A DNA stretch of 64,000 bases, from positions 62,001 through 126,000 of the forward strand of contig NZ_SJEY01000005.1 of assembly GCF_004761875.1 (NCBI RefSeq). Reading direction: 5' to 3'. Below are positions 26,893 through 36,116 of the stretch, piece after piece. The notes beneath the pieces are model-generated. The model was not told where the DNA came from. It made no database searches and saw only the letters and a list, made by a program, of their open reading frames with translations. Source of the stretch: Roseovarius aestuariivivens (lineage in GTDB: Bacteria; Pseudomonadota; Alphaproteobacteria; Rhodobacterales; Rhodobacteraceae). Within the stretch, counting starts at the first letter, position 1, and every line of letters begins with the position of its first letter. Made by a program: the position numbers and the translations under genes.

Positions 26893-29430
26893 ATGCTGTC
26901 CCGCTTTCGTTTCAAACGCTTCTCGCGACGCCCTTTCGTTCTGTCGATTTTGACAGGCCTTGCGGCCGTGTTTCTACTGGGCTGCGCGTTTCTGACCTTA
27001 CAGGTCTACTTCCGGCTGGACGATCTTACCGCGGCGCGTAGCGACAATATGCAGTTCACGATCTCCCGGCTGGAAGTTGAACATGTCAAACTTCAGAGTG
27101 CGGCGGAGAACCTGAATAACGCCGATCCGACCGCAACGGACACCTTCCGCCGCCGCTTCGATGCCTTCTACAATCGGGTCAACACGCTTTTGGCGAGCCC
27201 GCTTTACACAGGGGCCCTGTCCAATTCTGGGATGGCCCAAGATCTCCGGTCAATCCGGACGTCACTGGATGAAATGACCGCGCTGGTCGATCAGCCTGAT
27301 GACGTGCTGAGACCGGCGAGGGACGCTCTGCTTGCGGGAATTGCCCCATTGTCCGAGACGATCCAGAGCATTTCATGGGCTTCGCTCGGCATCGCGGCCG
27401 AACGGTCGGAAGCGGAACGCGCGGCGCTGGCCCGAACCCTTCTTCAGCTTGCGGTGATCAGCCTGCTGCTGATCGCGGCGCTTGTCGCGCTTTCCTTCCA
27501 GCTCTGGACACTCTTCAGGCGCTATCGGCAACGGGCGCTGGAAAATCGCACCACGCTCAATCGGCTTAGCACGATCCTCAATACATCGCTCGACCATATC
27601 GTCGTCATTGATCCCGATAGCCGTATCATCGAAGCCAACGCGGCCGCGGATGTGGCCTTTGCCCTTTCCGGACCAGATGGCCAGCGCAAGCCGATTACGG
27701 ACGTGCTTTTGCGCCGCAATGACGCAGGCACGACCGAACCGGTCAGCGGCGCGCGGCTGATCGAGGCCTGTCGCAACGGGCCGAACCGCTGCGCGAAGGT
27801 ATTGGCCCGTCGGGCCGATGGCCTGCTCTTTCCGGTCGAGATGTCCGCGGCGCTTGCGTATCAGTCGGGGCGCGAAGTCTGCGTCTGCTATCTGCGCGAC
27901 ATCTCGCAAAGGCTTGCAGCACAAAAGGAAATCGAGGCAGCGCGCGACCGGGCTTTGGCCGGAGAGCAGGCGCAAGCGCGGTTTCTCGGCATGATCAGCC
28001 ACGAAATGCGGACCCCGCTCAACGGCATTCTGGGCGTGGTGGATCTTCTGGACGAGACCGTTCTCAACGTCGAACAGCGTCGCTACCTACGGATCCTGCA
28101 AAGCGCCGGTCAGCAACTGCTCACGCAAATCAATGACGCGCTCGACCTGACCCAGGCAGGCAACGGGCGGGTGACGCTCGATCGAGGCGTTTTCGATCTG
28201 GATGCGCTCTTGGAAGAAGCCATTTCAGGGTTGATTGCGCAAGCCGGGGCGCGCGACACGCAGATCGAACTGCGTATCCCCGACGGCCCGCTCGGTCTTG
28301 TGGAGGGCGACCGGGCGCGCGTGCTTCAGGTTCTCGTCAACCTTCTTTCGAACGCGGTCAAGTTCACCGATGGCGGTCAGGTCACGGTCGAAGCGACCCG
28401 GCCCGAGCCTGCGCAGCCTTGGGTCGAGGTACAGGTCGCCGATACCGGGCGCGGAATTCCGGATGAAGATTTACCGCACATTTTCAACGACTTCGTACGC
28501 GCGGGCAATATCGCGGGCGGGGACGTTCCCGGCAGCGGCTTGGGGCTTGGTATCGTGCGGACGCTGGTTCAAGCCATGGGCGGCCGCGTAGGCGTGGAAA
28601 GCATCGAGGGCGAAGGCAGTCTCTTTTGGGTGCGCCTTCCCCTCGATGTGGCGTCCGAAAACTCAGTGCGCGCGCCGGCGCCAAGCCCGACCGGCGGCGA
28701 TGTTCCCCCTTTGCGGGTTCTCGTCGTGGAGGATAACGACGCAAACCGCTTTGTGGCCACGCAAATGCTGCTCAAGGACGGACACCGGGTTAGCGAGGCG
28801 AGGAGCGGCGAGGAGGCACTGCGGCTGACGCAGGACGCCCGGTTCGACCTTATCCTCATGGATATCCGTATGCCTGGACTTGACGGTCTGGAGACCGCCC
28901 GCCGCATCCGGACCCGACCCGGACCAGCCCAGGCGGCGCGACTGATCTTCCTGACCGCGCATATTCAGACCGAAAATTATCAGGAAATCAATGATTTGAA
29001 TATCGAAGCTATACTGGCAAAGCCGCTTCGCCGGACCGTGCTGCGCAATGTTCTGGCCGGGCGAATTGGCGGGGTCCCACCAGCCAACTCGCACACGGTC
29101 GATGCCCGGGTGATGGAGCAGCTGCGCGACACGCTGCCAGCCACGACGCTGGAGGCGCTTCTGGCGCGGTTTACGGAAGAGGGTGACCGGTTTGTCGACG
29201 GGTTGCAGAAGGAGATGGGTAAACCTTCTGAGGTGGACATTTCGCGGGTCCACAAGTTCGCAGGTTCCGCTGCCACCTTCGGAGCAAGCCGGTTGCAAGA
29301 ACGGCTTGGACAGCTAGAAGATGCGTTATATCAAGGGGATACGCGACGGGTACGGCAGGAGTTGGCGGGTTTGCCGAAGCTGTGGCGGGATACCCGCGCG
29401 CGATTGACGGGCGCACGCGACGCCGCCTAA
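26893..29430 (+). CDS. Hybrid sensor histidine kinase (PAS-HisKA-HATPase-REC-HPt)
   Basis: An 845-residue membrane kinase. TM1 is at about 14-37 and TM2 at 183-205, enclosing a roughly 145-residue helical periplasmic sensor region. A PAS domain lies at about 225-340. HisKA has H370 in GMISHEMRTPLNG, and the ATPase domain has VLVNLLSNAVKFT, DTGRGIPD and GSGLGLGI. The receiver has D657 in LILMDIRMPG, and the HPt domain has H787 in VHKFAGSAATFG. All phosphorelay residues are present. The phosphate probably passes to the divergent NarL-type regulator. The upstream periplasmic protein may feed it the signal. The stimulus is unknown. Confidence 0.9.
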   Translation: MLSRFRFKRFSRRPFVLSILTGLAAVFLLGCAFLTLQVYFRLDDLTAARSDNMQFTISRLEVEHVKLQSAAENLNNADPTATDTFRRRFDAFYNRVNTLLASPLYTGALSNSGMAQDLRSIRTSLDEMTALVDQPDDVLRPARDALLAGIAPLSETIQSISWASLGIAAERSEAERAALARTLLQLAVISLLLIAALVALSFQLWTLFRRYRQRALENRTTLNRLSTILNTSLDHIVVIDPDSRIIEANAAADVAFALSGPDGQRKPITDVLLRRNDAGTTEPVSGARLIEACRNGPNRCAKVLARRADGLLFPVEMSAALAYQSGREVCVCYLRDISQRLAAQKEIEAARDRALAGEQAQARFLGMISHEMRTPLNGILGVVDLLDETVLNVEQRRYLRILQSAGQQLLTQINDALDLTQAGNGRVTLDRGVFDLDALLEEAISGLIAQAGARDTQIELRIPDGPLGLVEGDRARVLQVLVNLLSNAVKFTDGGQVTVEATRPEPAQPWVEVQVADTGRGIPDEDLPHIFNDFVRAGNIAGGDVPGSGLGLGIVRTLVQAMGGRVGVESIEGEGSLFWVRLPLDVASENSVRAPAPSPTGGDVPPLRVLVVEDNDANRFVATQMLLKDGHRVSEARSGEEALRLTQDARFDLILMDIRMPGLDGLETARRIRTRPGPAQAARLIFLTAHIQTENYQEINDLNIEAILAKPLRRTVLRNVLAGRIGGVPPANSHTVDARVMEQLRDTLPATTLEALLARFTEEGDRFVDGLQKEMGKPSEVDISRVHKFAGSAATFGASRLQERLGQLEDALYQGDTRRVRQELAGLPKLWRDTRARLTGARDAA

Positions 29431-29438
29431 CCCAAGGT

Positions 29439-29801
29439 TCAGCCTGGAAGCGCGGTTTCAGGACCCTCGGCATAGACGGCGATCAAACAACCGGTCTCGG
29501 TATAGGAACTGTGCTCGGTCCCGGCGGCGAGCCAAACCATGTCGCCTTGCCGGTATACCGTGCCATCATTGTCGATTAACTCCCCGTCCAGTATAAGAAA
29601 TTCCTCGGCGCCGCCGTGGCGATGCGGGGTAGAGCGCGCCCCGGGCGCCATGCGGTAGACATAGAATCCGACATCTTTCGGCTGGTCTGGATTGAGCTTG
29701 AGAAAGCTCGTGCCGGGTTCGGATTCGGCGTCGAAGGGCTTGAAGAGATCAAGGTCGCCGATGTTGGCCACGCGCCGCTCCGAGGTATGGATCGTCTTCA
29801 T
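29439..29801 (-). CDS. Cupin-domain protein
   Basis: A 120-residue single-domain cupin. Metal ligands are visible as H60, H62 and E66 in PHRHGGAEEFLILDGE, with the second-motif histidine H97 in GTEHSSY. It has no signal peptide. Such small cupins may be enzymes or sugar/aromatic-binding proteins; the substrate is unknown. It is divergent from an aldo/keto reductase and shares with it a control region with two TTGTACAA-type palindromes, so the two may be co-regulated. It converges on the hybrid kinase with an 8-base gap. Confidence 0.85.
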   Translation of the reverse strand: MKTIHTSERRVANIGDLDLFKPFDAESEPGTSFLKLNPDQPKDVGFYVYRMAPGARSTPHRHGGAEEFLILDGELIDNDGTVYRQGDMVWLAAGTEHSSYTETGCLIAVYAEGPETALPG

Positions 29802-29835
29802 CTCTGCGACACCCCCGCACAGGTTGTTTTGCTAC

Positions 29836-29880
29836 ATTTTGTACAGACTATATTTACGCAAAGTCCAATTTGTACAAAAT
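29836..29880. promoter_or_regulatory. Paired TTGTACA palindromes between cupin and aldo/keto reductase
   Basis: ATTTTGTACA (29836-29845) and its exact reverse complement TGTACAAAAT (29871-29880) form a perfect 10-bp inverted repeat 25 bases apart. The right copy is itself a TTGTACAA palindrome and the left copy nearly so, so two dimers could bind. The region fills most of the 91-base divergent gap and is notably AT-rich. The regulator is not encoded nearby. Confidence 0.55.
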
Positions 29881-29892
29881 TCGTGAGCGCCC

Positions 29893-30801
29893 ATGACCCT
29901 CACCCGACGCCATCTTATCACCTCCGGGCTTGCCTTTGCCGCCCTTCCCGCGACGACGCTCAACGCGGCCACCGATCCTACCTTGCGCACGATCCCGTCG
30001 ACCGGCGTGAAAGTGCCCGCAGTCGGGCTTGGCAGCTGGATTACCTTCAACGTGGGCAACGACCCGGAGTTGCTGCGCGCCTCGACCGAGGTGATTGCCG
30101 CTTTCCTCGACGAAGGGGGCGGGATGATCGACAGCTCTCCGATGTATGGCTCGTCTCAGGACACAATCGGGCACGCGCTGGAACAGCTTGGGCGGCGCGA
30201 CGCGGTTTTTGCGACCGACAAGGTCTGGACCGGGTCCATGGCAGACGGGCCGGAGCAGATTGGCGCGACCCGAGACAAATGGGGCGTGACCCGGTTCGAG
30301 CTATTGCAGGTGCATAATCTTGTGGAATGGCGCGGACATTTGGACACGCTTTTCGAAATGAAGGCCGCTGGGCAGCTGGGGCATGTGGGCATCACCACCT
30401 CGCATGGTCGCCGCCACCGGGAGATGGAGCGGATCATGAAGGACTACCCGCTTGATTTCGTGCAGCTGACCTACAATCTGGCCAATCGCGACGCCGAAGC
30501 ACGGCTTTTGCCGCTGGCGCGGGAAAAGGGCATCTCGGTGATCGCCAACAGACCCTTTGAGCGCGGGGCGCTGCCGCGGCGGCTGGAGGGCGCGCCGCTG
30601 CCCGGCGTAGCGGCAGAGCTTGGCGCGGACAACTGGGCGCAGCTCTTGCTGAAATTCGTGCTGTCGCATCCGGGCGTCACGATTGCGATCCCCGCGACGA
30701 CGCGGGTGGAGCATGTGCGCGAAAACAAGGTTGCAGGGCGTGGCCCCCTGCCCGACGCCGCGCAGCGCCGGGAGATCGTGGCGCATTTCCAATCGCTGTA
30801 A
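29893..30801 (+). CDS. Aldo/keto reductase with twin-arginine leader
   Basis: A 302-residue AKR barrel. The catalytic tetrad is intact: D80, Y85, K110 and H141 (in DSSPMYG, TDKVW and LLQVHNL). The N-terminus TRRHLITSGLAFAALPA has RR at 5-6 and looks like a Tat signal, so the enzyme may be exported with its NADP(H)-type cofactor, which is unusual for AKRs. Substrate is unknown. Its stop overlaps the start of the next gene (TAATG). A paired palindrome upstream suggests a dedicated repressor. Confidence 0.88.
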   Translation: MTLTRRHLITSGLAFAALPATTLNAATDPTLRTIPSTGVKVPAVGLGSWITFNVGNDPELLRASTEVIAAFLDEGGGMIDSSPMYGSSQDTIGHALEQLGRRDAVFATDKVWTGSMADGPEQIGATRDKWGVTRFELLQVHNLVEWRGHLDTLFEMKAAGQLGHVGITTSHGRRHREMERIMKDYPLDFVQLTYNLANRDAEARLLPLAREKGISVIANRPFERGALPRRLEGAPLPGVAAELGADNWAQLLLKFVLSHPGVTIAIPATTRVEHVRENKVAGRGPLPDAAQRREIVAHFQSL

Positions 30802-31457
30802 TGGCCGACTGGCTGTCCTACAGAGCGTCGGATTTCCTGCTTTTTTCGGAGCGCGTGTATTGGCGGCTGTTCGAACGGCTGAACGAGGCGATATGGCTGT
30901 GGCCCCTCGCCGCGACGACCGCGGTGCTGGCAGGACTGGTTCTGCTCTATCGTAGACCGAGGCATGCACAGCGCGCGATGCTGGTTTTGTTGTCCGTCTC
31001 ATGGGCCGCAAGCGGGCTGCTTTTTGTCTGGCAAATTTATGCGCCGGTGCATTTGGGCATGCCGTATCTCGCGCCGTTCTTTGCGGTTGAGGCTGTGCTC
31101 TTGCTGTGCGCGGCCGCGGCAAGGACTGAAACTTGGTTCAGTCGTACGGGCCTACTCCTCATTTCCGGGGCGTGCCTGTGGCCAGTGCTGGCACCGGTTT
31201 TCGGAAGACCATTCGTACAAGCTGAAGTGTTCGGGACCGCGCCAGATCCGGTCGCCGTGGCGACGCTTGGTCTGGCTTTGTGCCTGCGGTCTGCACGGTG
31301 GCGGTTTGGGCTGATGCTGATCCCCGCGCTCTGGCTTTTGCAAAGTGCCGTGACGCTTTGGGTTCTTTCCGGCTGGGCCGCGTTGCCGCCTGCCGCAGCG
31401 GTTGCTGTCGCACTGGTCGGGGCGCTCTGGCGGACAAAAGCCCGGCAACCTGCCTAG
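30801..31457 (+). CDS. Integral membrane protein (DUF6064-like)
   Basis: A 218-residue protein with about six to seven hydrophobic segments and an N-terminal [19 protein letters not shown] motif typical of DUF6064 proteins. It has no catalytic or transport motifs I recognise. Its start overlaps the stop of the aldo/keto reductase gene, so the two are cotranslated and might work on the same process, but the function is unknown. Confidence 0.75.
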   Translation: MADWLSYRASDFLLFSERVYWRLFERLNEAIWLWPLAATTAVLAGLVLLYRRPRHAQRAMLVLLSVSWAASGLLFVWQIYAPVHLGMPYLAPFFAVEAVLLLCAAAARTETWFSRTGLLLISGACLWPVLAPVFGRPFVQAEVFGTAPDPVAVATLGLALCLRSARWRFGLMLIPALWLLQSAVTLWVLSGWAALPPAAAVAVALVGALWRTKARQPA

Positions 31458-31560
31458 CGAAGCGGCAGATAACGCTTCGGGTGCTGTGCGGGCCGGTGCA
31501 GGGCATTGGTTCTCTGGGGTCTTGCCTGTAAGACTGGGATGGAAGAGGAGCATTGCGATC

Positions 31561-33375
31561 ATGCCGCTGAACCCCACCGTTGCGCGCGTTACCGAGAATA
31601 TCATCGAGCGAAGCAAGCCCGCCCGTCAGGCCTATCTGGAGCGTATGAAGGCGGCGCGAGACAAGGGGCCGGCGCGCGGGCATCTGTCGTGCAGCGGGCA
31701 GGCGCATGCCTATGCCGCGATGGGCGAGGACAAGGAGGCGCTTGCCAAGGGCAGCGCGGGCAATCTCGGCATCGTCACGGCCTATAATGACATGCTGTCG
31801 GCGCATCAGCCCTTCGAGCGGTTTCCCGATCTCATCCGCCGCGCCGCGCGCGAGGCGGGTGGCACGGCGCAGGTCGCAGGCGGGGTACCGGCGATGTGCG
31901 ACGGGGTGACCCAAGGCGAGCCGGGCATGGAATTGTCGCTTTTCTCGCGAGACGTGATCGCACTCGCGACCTCGGTCGCGATGAGCCACAACACCTTTGA
32001 CGCCGCCGTGTTTCTTGGGGTCTGCGACAAGATCGTGCCGGGGCTGGTGATCGCCGCGCAGGCCTTTGGGCATCTGCCCATCGTCTTTCTGCCCGCAGGC
32101 CCGATGGAAAGCGGGCTTGGCAACGAGGAGAAGGCCAAGGTCCGCCAGCAATTCGCCGCCGGGGAAGTGGGGCGCGAGGCCTTGATGGAAGCCGAGATGG
32201 CCGCCTATCACGGACCGGGCACCTGCACGTTTTACGGCACCGCGAACACCAACCAGATGCTGATGGAGTTCATGGGGCTGCACCTGCCCGGGGCAAGTTT
32301 CGTCAACCCGAACACACCCCTGCGCGACGCGCTGACGGTGGAAGGCGCCAAGCGCGCGCTGAGCCTGAGTGATCTGGGAAATGACTATCGCCCGGTCTGC
32401 GACATCCTTGACGAGAAGGCCTTTGTGAACGGGATCGTGGGGCTGAATGCGACCGGGGGGTCGACGAACCTGCTTATCCACCTTGTGGCGATGGCGCGGG
32501 CGGGCGGGATCATCCTCGATTGGAAGGATTTCTCGGAGCTTTCTTCGGTGACGCCGCTGCTGGCGCGGGTCTATCCCAACGGGCTGGCGGATGTGAACCA
32601 TTTCCATGCGGCGGGCGGCCTCGGCTATATGATCGGCGAGCTTCTGTCGGCGGGCCTTTTGCATGACGATACGATGACGGTCGGTGGTCAGGGTCTCGGG
32701 CTTTACACCAAGGAACCGGTGCTGGAGGGCGATGGCGTGGTGTGGCGCGAGGGGACACGCGAGAGCCTTAACGACAAGATCCTTCGGCCTGTCGCGGACC
32801 CGTTCCAGCCCACCGGCGGGCTGTCGCGGATGGCGGGGTCGCTGGGTACGGCGGTGATGAAGGTCTCGGCCGTGGCGCCCGAGCGCCGGCTGGTCGAGGC
32901 GCCCGCGCGGGTGTTCTCGGATCAGGACGCGGTCAAGGCGGCCTTCAAGGCCGGGGAGCTGGAGGGCGATCTGGTGGTCGTGGTGCGCTATCAGGGGCCG
33001 AAGGCCAACGGGATGCCGGAGTTGCACAGCCTCACGCCGATCCTGTCGATCCTGCAGGGGCGTGGTCAGAAAGTGGCGCTGGTGACGGATGGGCGGATGT
33101 CGGGGGCGTCGGGCAAGGTGCCCGCGGCGATCCATGTCTGCCCCGAGGCCAAGGACGGCGGGCCGATTGCGCGGCTGCGCGACGGCGACGTGATCCGGGT
33201 GGACGCGCAGGCCGGTGTCCTGCAGATCCTGACCGAGGGCTGGGAGGACCGCCCCCTGCCCGAGCCGGACCTGAGCGGCAATGAATTCGGGCTTGGCCGG
33301 GAGTTGTTTGCGACGTTCCGCCAGGCCGTGGGCGCGGCGGATTCAGGTGCGTCGATTTTCGGGGGCGGCGCATGA
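31561..33375 (+). CDS. edd: Phosphogluconate dehydratase (Entner-Doudoroff)
   Basis: A 604-residue IlvD/Edd enzyme with a 4Fe-4S cluster, converting 6-phosphogluconate to 2-keto-3-deoxy-6-phosphogluconate. Recognisable segments are [48 protein letters not shown] with a cluster cysteine, [16 protein letters not shown] and [16 protein letters not shown]. The start at 31561 is preceded by AGAGGAG. Its stop overlaps the eda start by four bases. Marine Rhodobacteraceae use this pathway as the main route of glucose catabolism (family knowledge). Confidence 0.97.
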   Translation: MPLNPTVARVTENIIERSKPARQAYLERMKAARDKGPARGHLSCSGQAHAYAAMGEDKEALAKGSAGNLGIVTAYNDMLSAHQPFERFPDLIRRAAREAGGTAQVAGGVPAMCDGVTQGEPGMELSLFSRDVIALATSVAMSHNTFDAAVFLGVCDKIVPGLVIAAQAFGHLPIVFLPAGPMESGLGNEEKAKVRQQFAAGEVGREALMEAEMAAYHGPGTCTFYGTANTNQMLMEFMGLHLPGASFVNPNTPLRDALTVEGAKRALSLSDLGNDYRPVCDILDEKAFVNGIVGLNATGGSTNLLIHLVAMARAGGIILDWKDFSELSSVTPLLARVYPNGLADVNHFHAAGGLGYMIGELLSAGLLHDDTMTVGGQGLGLYTKEPVLEGDGVVWREGTRESLNDKILRPVADPFQPTGGLSRMAGSLGTAVMKVSAVAPERRLVEAPARVFSDQDAVKAAFKAGELEGDLVVVVRYQGPKANGMPELHSLTPILSILQGRGQKVALVTDGRMSGASGKVPAAIHVCPEAKDGGPIARLRDGDVIRVDAQAGVLQILTEGWEDRPLPEPDLSGNEFGLGRELFATFRQAVGAADSGASIFGGGA

Positions 33376-34022
33376 CCCCGCAGGAGGCAAGCCACCGCAC
33401 CGCCGAGATCTGCAGGCTGGCGCCGATCGTGCCGGTGCTGGTGATCCATGACCTGGCCCATGCGCGCCCGCTGGCCGAGGCGCTGGTGGCCGGGGGCCTG
33501 CCGGCGCTGGAGGTCACGCTGCGCACGCCGGTGGCGCTTGACGCGATCAGCACGATGGCCGGCGTGCCCGGCGCGGAGGTGGGCGCGGGCACGCTTATCA
33601 CGCCGCAGGACGTGGCCGCCGCGAAAAGCGCGGGCGCCACTTTTGGGGTGTCACCCGGCGCGACCGACCGGCTTTTAGACGCGTGCGAAGCGGCGGATCT
33701 GCCGCTTTTGCCGGGGGCGGCGACGGCGACCGAGGCGATGCGGCTTTTGGAGCGAGGCTATGCGGTGCAGAAATTCTTTCCCGCCGAGGCCTCGGGCGGC
33801 GCGCCGGCGCTGAAGGCGCTTGGTGCGCCTTTGCCGCAGGTGGCACTCTGCCCCACGGGCGGGGTCAGCGCAGCCAACGCGGCGAGCTACCTTGCGTTAC
33901 CCAATGTGCTTTGCGCAGGCGGAAGCTGGGTGGCGCCTGTCGAGCTTATGGCGGCGGGCCGCTGGGACGAGATCGAAGCGCTGGCGCGCGAGGCCGCAAG
34001 GCTGGGCACGGCGTCAGCCTGA
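33372..34022 (+). CDS. eda: KDPG/KHG aldolase (Entner-Doudoroff)
   Basis: A 216-residue class I aldolase splitting KDPG into pyruvate and glyceraldehyde-3-phosphate. The Schiff-base lysine is K134 in AVQKFFPAE and the catalytic glutamate is E47 in LEVTLRTP. The phosphate-site segment [11 protein letters not shown] is present. ATGA overlap with edd gives fixed stoichiometry. The 3' end overlaps by nine bases with the photolyase-like gene on the other strand. Confidence 0.96.
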   Translation: MTPQEASHRTAEICRLAPIVPVLVIHDLAHARPLAEALVAGGLPALEVTLRTPVALDAISTMAGVPGAEVGAGTLITPQDVAAAKSAGATFGVSPGATDRLLDACEAADLPLLPGAATATEAMRLLERGYAVQKFFPAEASGGAPALKALGAPLPQVALCPTGGVSAANAASYLALPNVLCAGGSWVAPVELMAAGRWDEIEALAREAARLGTASA

Positions 34023-35282
34023 GAGACCCAGATCGCGCAGGATCGACGGGATCTTCTTCTTGAGGGCGAAAAAGCCGCGGGTGGCGTGCGGCCAGACGAG
34101 ATCGTCATAGCGCCGGCGGACGCGGCACAGATCGAGACCCGCCTGCCCGAGCGTCCCCTCAGCTTCGGCAAGCGCCTCGGCGACCGGCCCGACGGGCGGA
34201 TAGGCGGTGACGATGCTTTGCACGCCGGCCTTGCGCGCCGCCGAGATCAGCGCCTCGGTCCAGTCGCCCGATGCGACCGGCACGGAAACACCATAGTGCT
34301 TTGCCACGCGCGCGGCGGCATCCCCAAGGGCGGCGTCGGCGAAGGCGCGGGCCTTTTGCCCGATCTCGCGCGGAGACCGCCGCGCCGTTGCACCGAGCGC
34401 GAGACCGGCGATGGGCGCGGTCGACAGCCAGGTTTCGGGGCTGCAATCCTCTTCGGTCACAAGCAGCAGAAACGGACGGTCTGGCAGCCGGTCGGCAGTC
34501 GGCAAGGACTGTTTGGGATGCTCGGCCTCATCCTCGAGCGGTTCGATCTTCGAGGCGAGCGCGTGGCCGGGATGAAACCGTCCATCGGTATACTTGGCGA
34601 TATTGGACGCGCGCGCCTGATAGGCTTTGCCCTTGGTGTGCAACCCGCCGACCCAGCGCCAGCTGAGCGTGTTGGAGGCCGGATCGCCGTCCATCAAGTG
34701 ACGCAGGAAGAAATCCGCCCCTAGCTGCCAGGGCAGGCCAAGCGTGAAGATCCAGATCGAGGCGAACCACATGCGGGCGTGGTTGTGCAGATAACCTGTC
34801 TCGACCAGTTCCTGCGCCCAGTGATCGAAGGCGTCGATTCCGGTGCGGCCCTCGATTGCGGCGCGGTAGTCCTCGGCAAGGCCCGCGTCGTCGTCGAGCG
34901 CCGCGAAGAGATCGTCGAGATCGCTGCGGTAATCCTGCCAGACGCTGGGACGGTGTTCGAGCCAGCCCTTAAAGTATCCGCGCCAGAACACCTCCTGCAC
35001 GAATTTCTCGGCTGTGGAGGGCGCGTGGCGCGCCAGCGTGGCGCGCAGGACCTCGTCTTCGGCGATCAGGCGGTGGCGGATCCAGGGCGAGAGCGTGGAG
35101 ACATATTCGTGCCGGCCCGGGCCGAAATCGTAGTTGCGCGCGCTGGCGTAACTTTTGCCCGCGCGCGGCGCGAACCCGTCGAGCCGGGCCAACCCACCCT
35201 CACGAGTCGGCGCGGTTTCGCGGGGTGCGGTCGTGTCATCAATGCCCGGCAGAAGCGGAGCGGTCGTCGAACTTTGTGCCAT
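34014..35282 (-). CDS. Photolyase/cryptochrome-like FAD protein with reversed domain order
   Basis: A 422-residue protein. In ordinary photolyases the Rossmann antenna domain comes first and the FAD domain last. Here the FAD-binding domain comes first (about 40-245): GRHEYVSTLSPWIRHRL, FVQEVFWRGYFKGWLE, GYLHNHARMWFAS and NTLSWRWVGGLHTKGKAY. The alpha/beta domain follows (about 260-420), starting PFLLLVTEEDCSPETW and ending ATRGFFALKKKIPSIL, which mirrors the interdomain end of a normal antenna domain. This looks like a circular permutation. Light-driven DNA repair or photosensing is possible; neither is proven. It is divergent from the ABC exporter operon. Confidence 0.8.
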   Translation of the reverse strand: MAQSSTTAPLLPGIDDTTAPRETAPTREGGLARLDGFAPRAGKSYASARNYDFGPGRHEYVSTLSPWIRHRLIAEDEVLRATLARHAPSTAEKFVQEVFWRGYFKGWLEHRPSVWQDYRSDLDDLFAALDDDAGLAEDYRAAIEGRTGIDAFDHWAQELVETGYLHNHARMWFASIWIFTLGLPWQLGADFFLRHLMDGDPASNTLSWRWVGGLHTKGKAYQARASNIAKYTDGRFHPGHALASKIEPLEDEAEHPKQSLPTADRLPDRPFLLLVTEEDCSPETWLSTAPIAGLALGATARRSPREIGQKARAFADAALGDAAARVAKHYGVSVPVASGDWTEALISAARKAGVQSIVTAYPPVGPVAEALAEAEGTLGQAGLDLCRVRRRYDDLVWPHATRGFFALKKKIPSILRDLGLSG

Positions 35283-35459
35283 GTCACCCTCATTGGCTTC
35301 GTTGTCCAGCGAGTTAGGCCGGTTCGCGACGATGTCCGCGCCGAAGGCGCCAGCCGCGACACAGAGACGCTCCTGCCGGTGCAGCTGCGGCGTTTTTCCC
35401 TGATTTCCCGCTTTCCATCGCGGCGCGACGCCATAGGTTGAGGCGTGGAAAAGACAGAC

Positions 35460-36116
35460 ATGTTACTCGAACTCAGATCCCTCAAAAAATCCTTCGATAC
35501 GGCAGACGGCCCGGTGCCGGTGCTGCGCGGCGTGGATATGGAGCTTGCCGCCGGCAAGACGCTGGCGCTGACGGGCGAGTCGGGGTCCGGCAAGAGCACG
35601 CTTCTGCATCTCGTGGCGGGGCTCGACACCGCGGATGGCGGGACGATCCGGCTTAACGGTCAGGAGGTGACCGAACTGGACGACGCGGGGCGGGCGAATT
35701 TGCGCCGCGGCACCGTCGGCGTGGTGTTTCAGCAATTCAACCTGATCCCGTCGCTGAGTGTGGCGGCCAATATCGCCTTTCAGGCGCGCATGGCGGGCCG
35801 GCACGACCCCGAGCGTGACCGGGCGCTGGCCGAGGCACTTGGGCTGACCGAGCAGCTTGGCAAATACCCCGAGCAACTGTCGGGCGGACAGCAGCAGCGG
35901 GTGGCCATCGCGCGCACGCTGGCGGTGCGCCCGCGTCTTGTCCTGGCCGACGAGCCCACGGGCAATCTGGACGAGGCCACCGCCGGGGCGGTTCTGGACG
36001 AACTTCTGCGCCTTGTTGCCAACACCGGGGCTGCTCTGATGATGGTGACGCATTCCACGACCCTGGCGGCGCGGATGGACCGGCGTCTGCATCTCAGCCA
36101 GGGACGGATTTCATGA
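35460..36116 (+). CDS. ABC exporter ATPase (LolD/MacB/AttE type)
   Basis: A 218-residue ATPase. Walker A is GESGSGKST, the signature LSGGQQQRVAIAR and Walker B LVLADEPTGNLDEATAG, the pattern of the LolD/MacB group that powers FtsX-like permeases. The ATG at 35460 (MLLELRS) is chosen; a GTG at 35445 could add five residues. It overlaps the permease start by four bases. With the next two genes it makes an AttEFGH-like set. Confidence 0.88.
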   Translation: MLLELRSLKKSFDTADGPVPVLRGVDMELAAGKTLALTGESGSGKSTLLHLVAGLDTADGGTIRLNGQEVTELDDAGRANLRRGTVGVVFQQFNLIPSLSVAANIAFQARMAGRHDPERDRALAEALGLTEQLGKYPEQLSGGQQQRVAIARTLAVRPRLVLADEPTGNLDEATAGAVLDELLRLVANTGAALMMVTHSTTLAARMDRRLHLSQGRIS

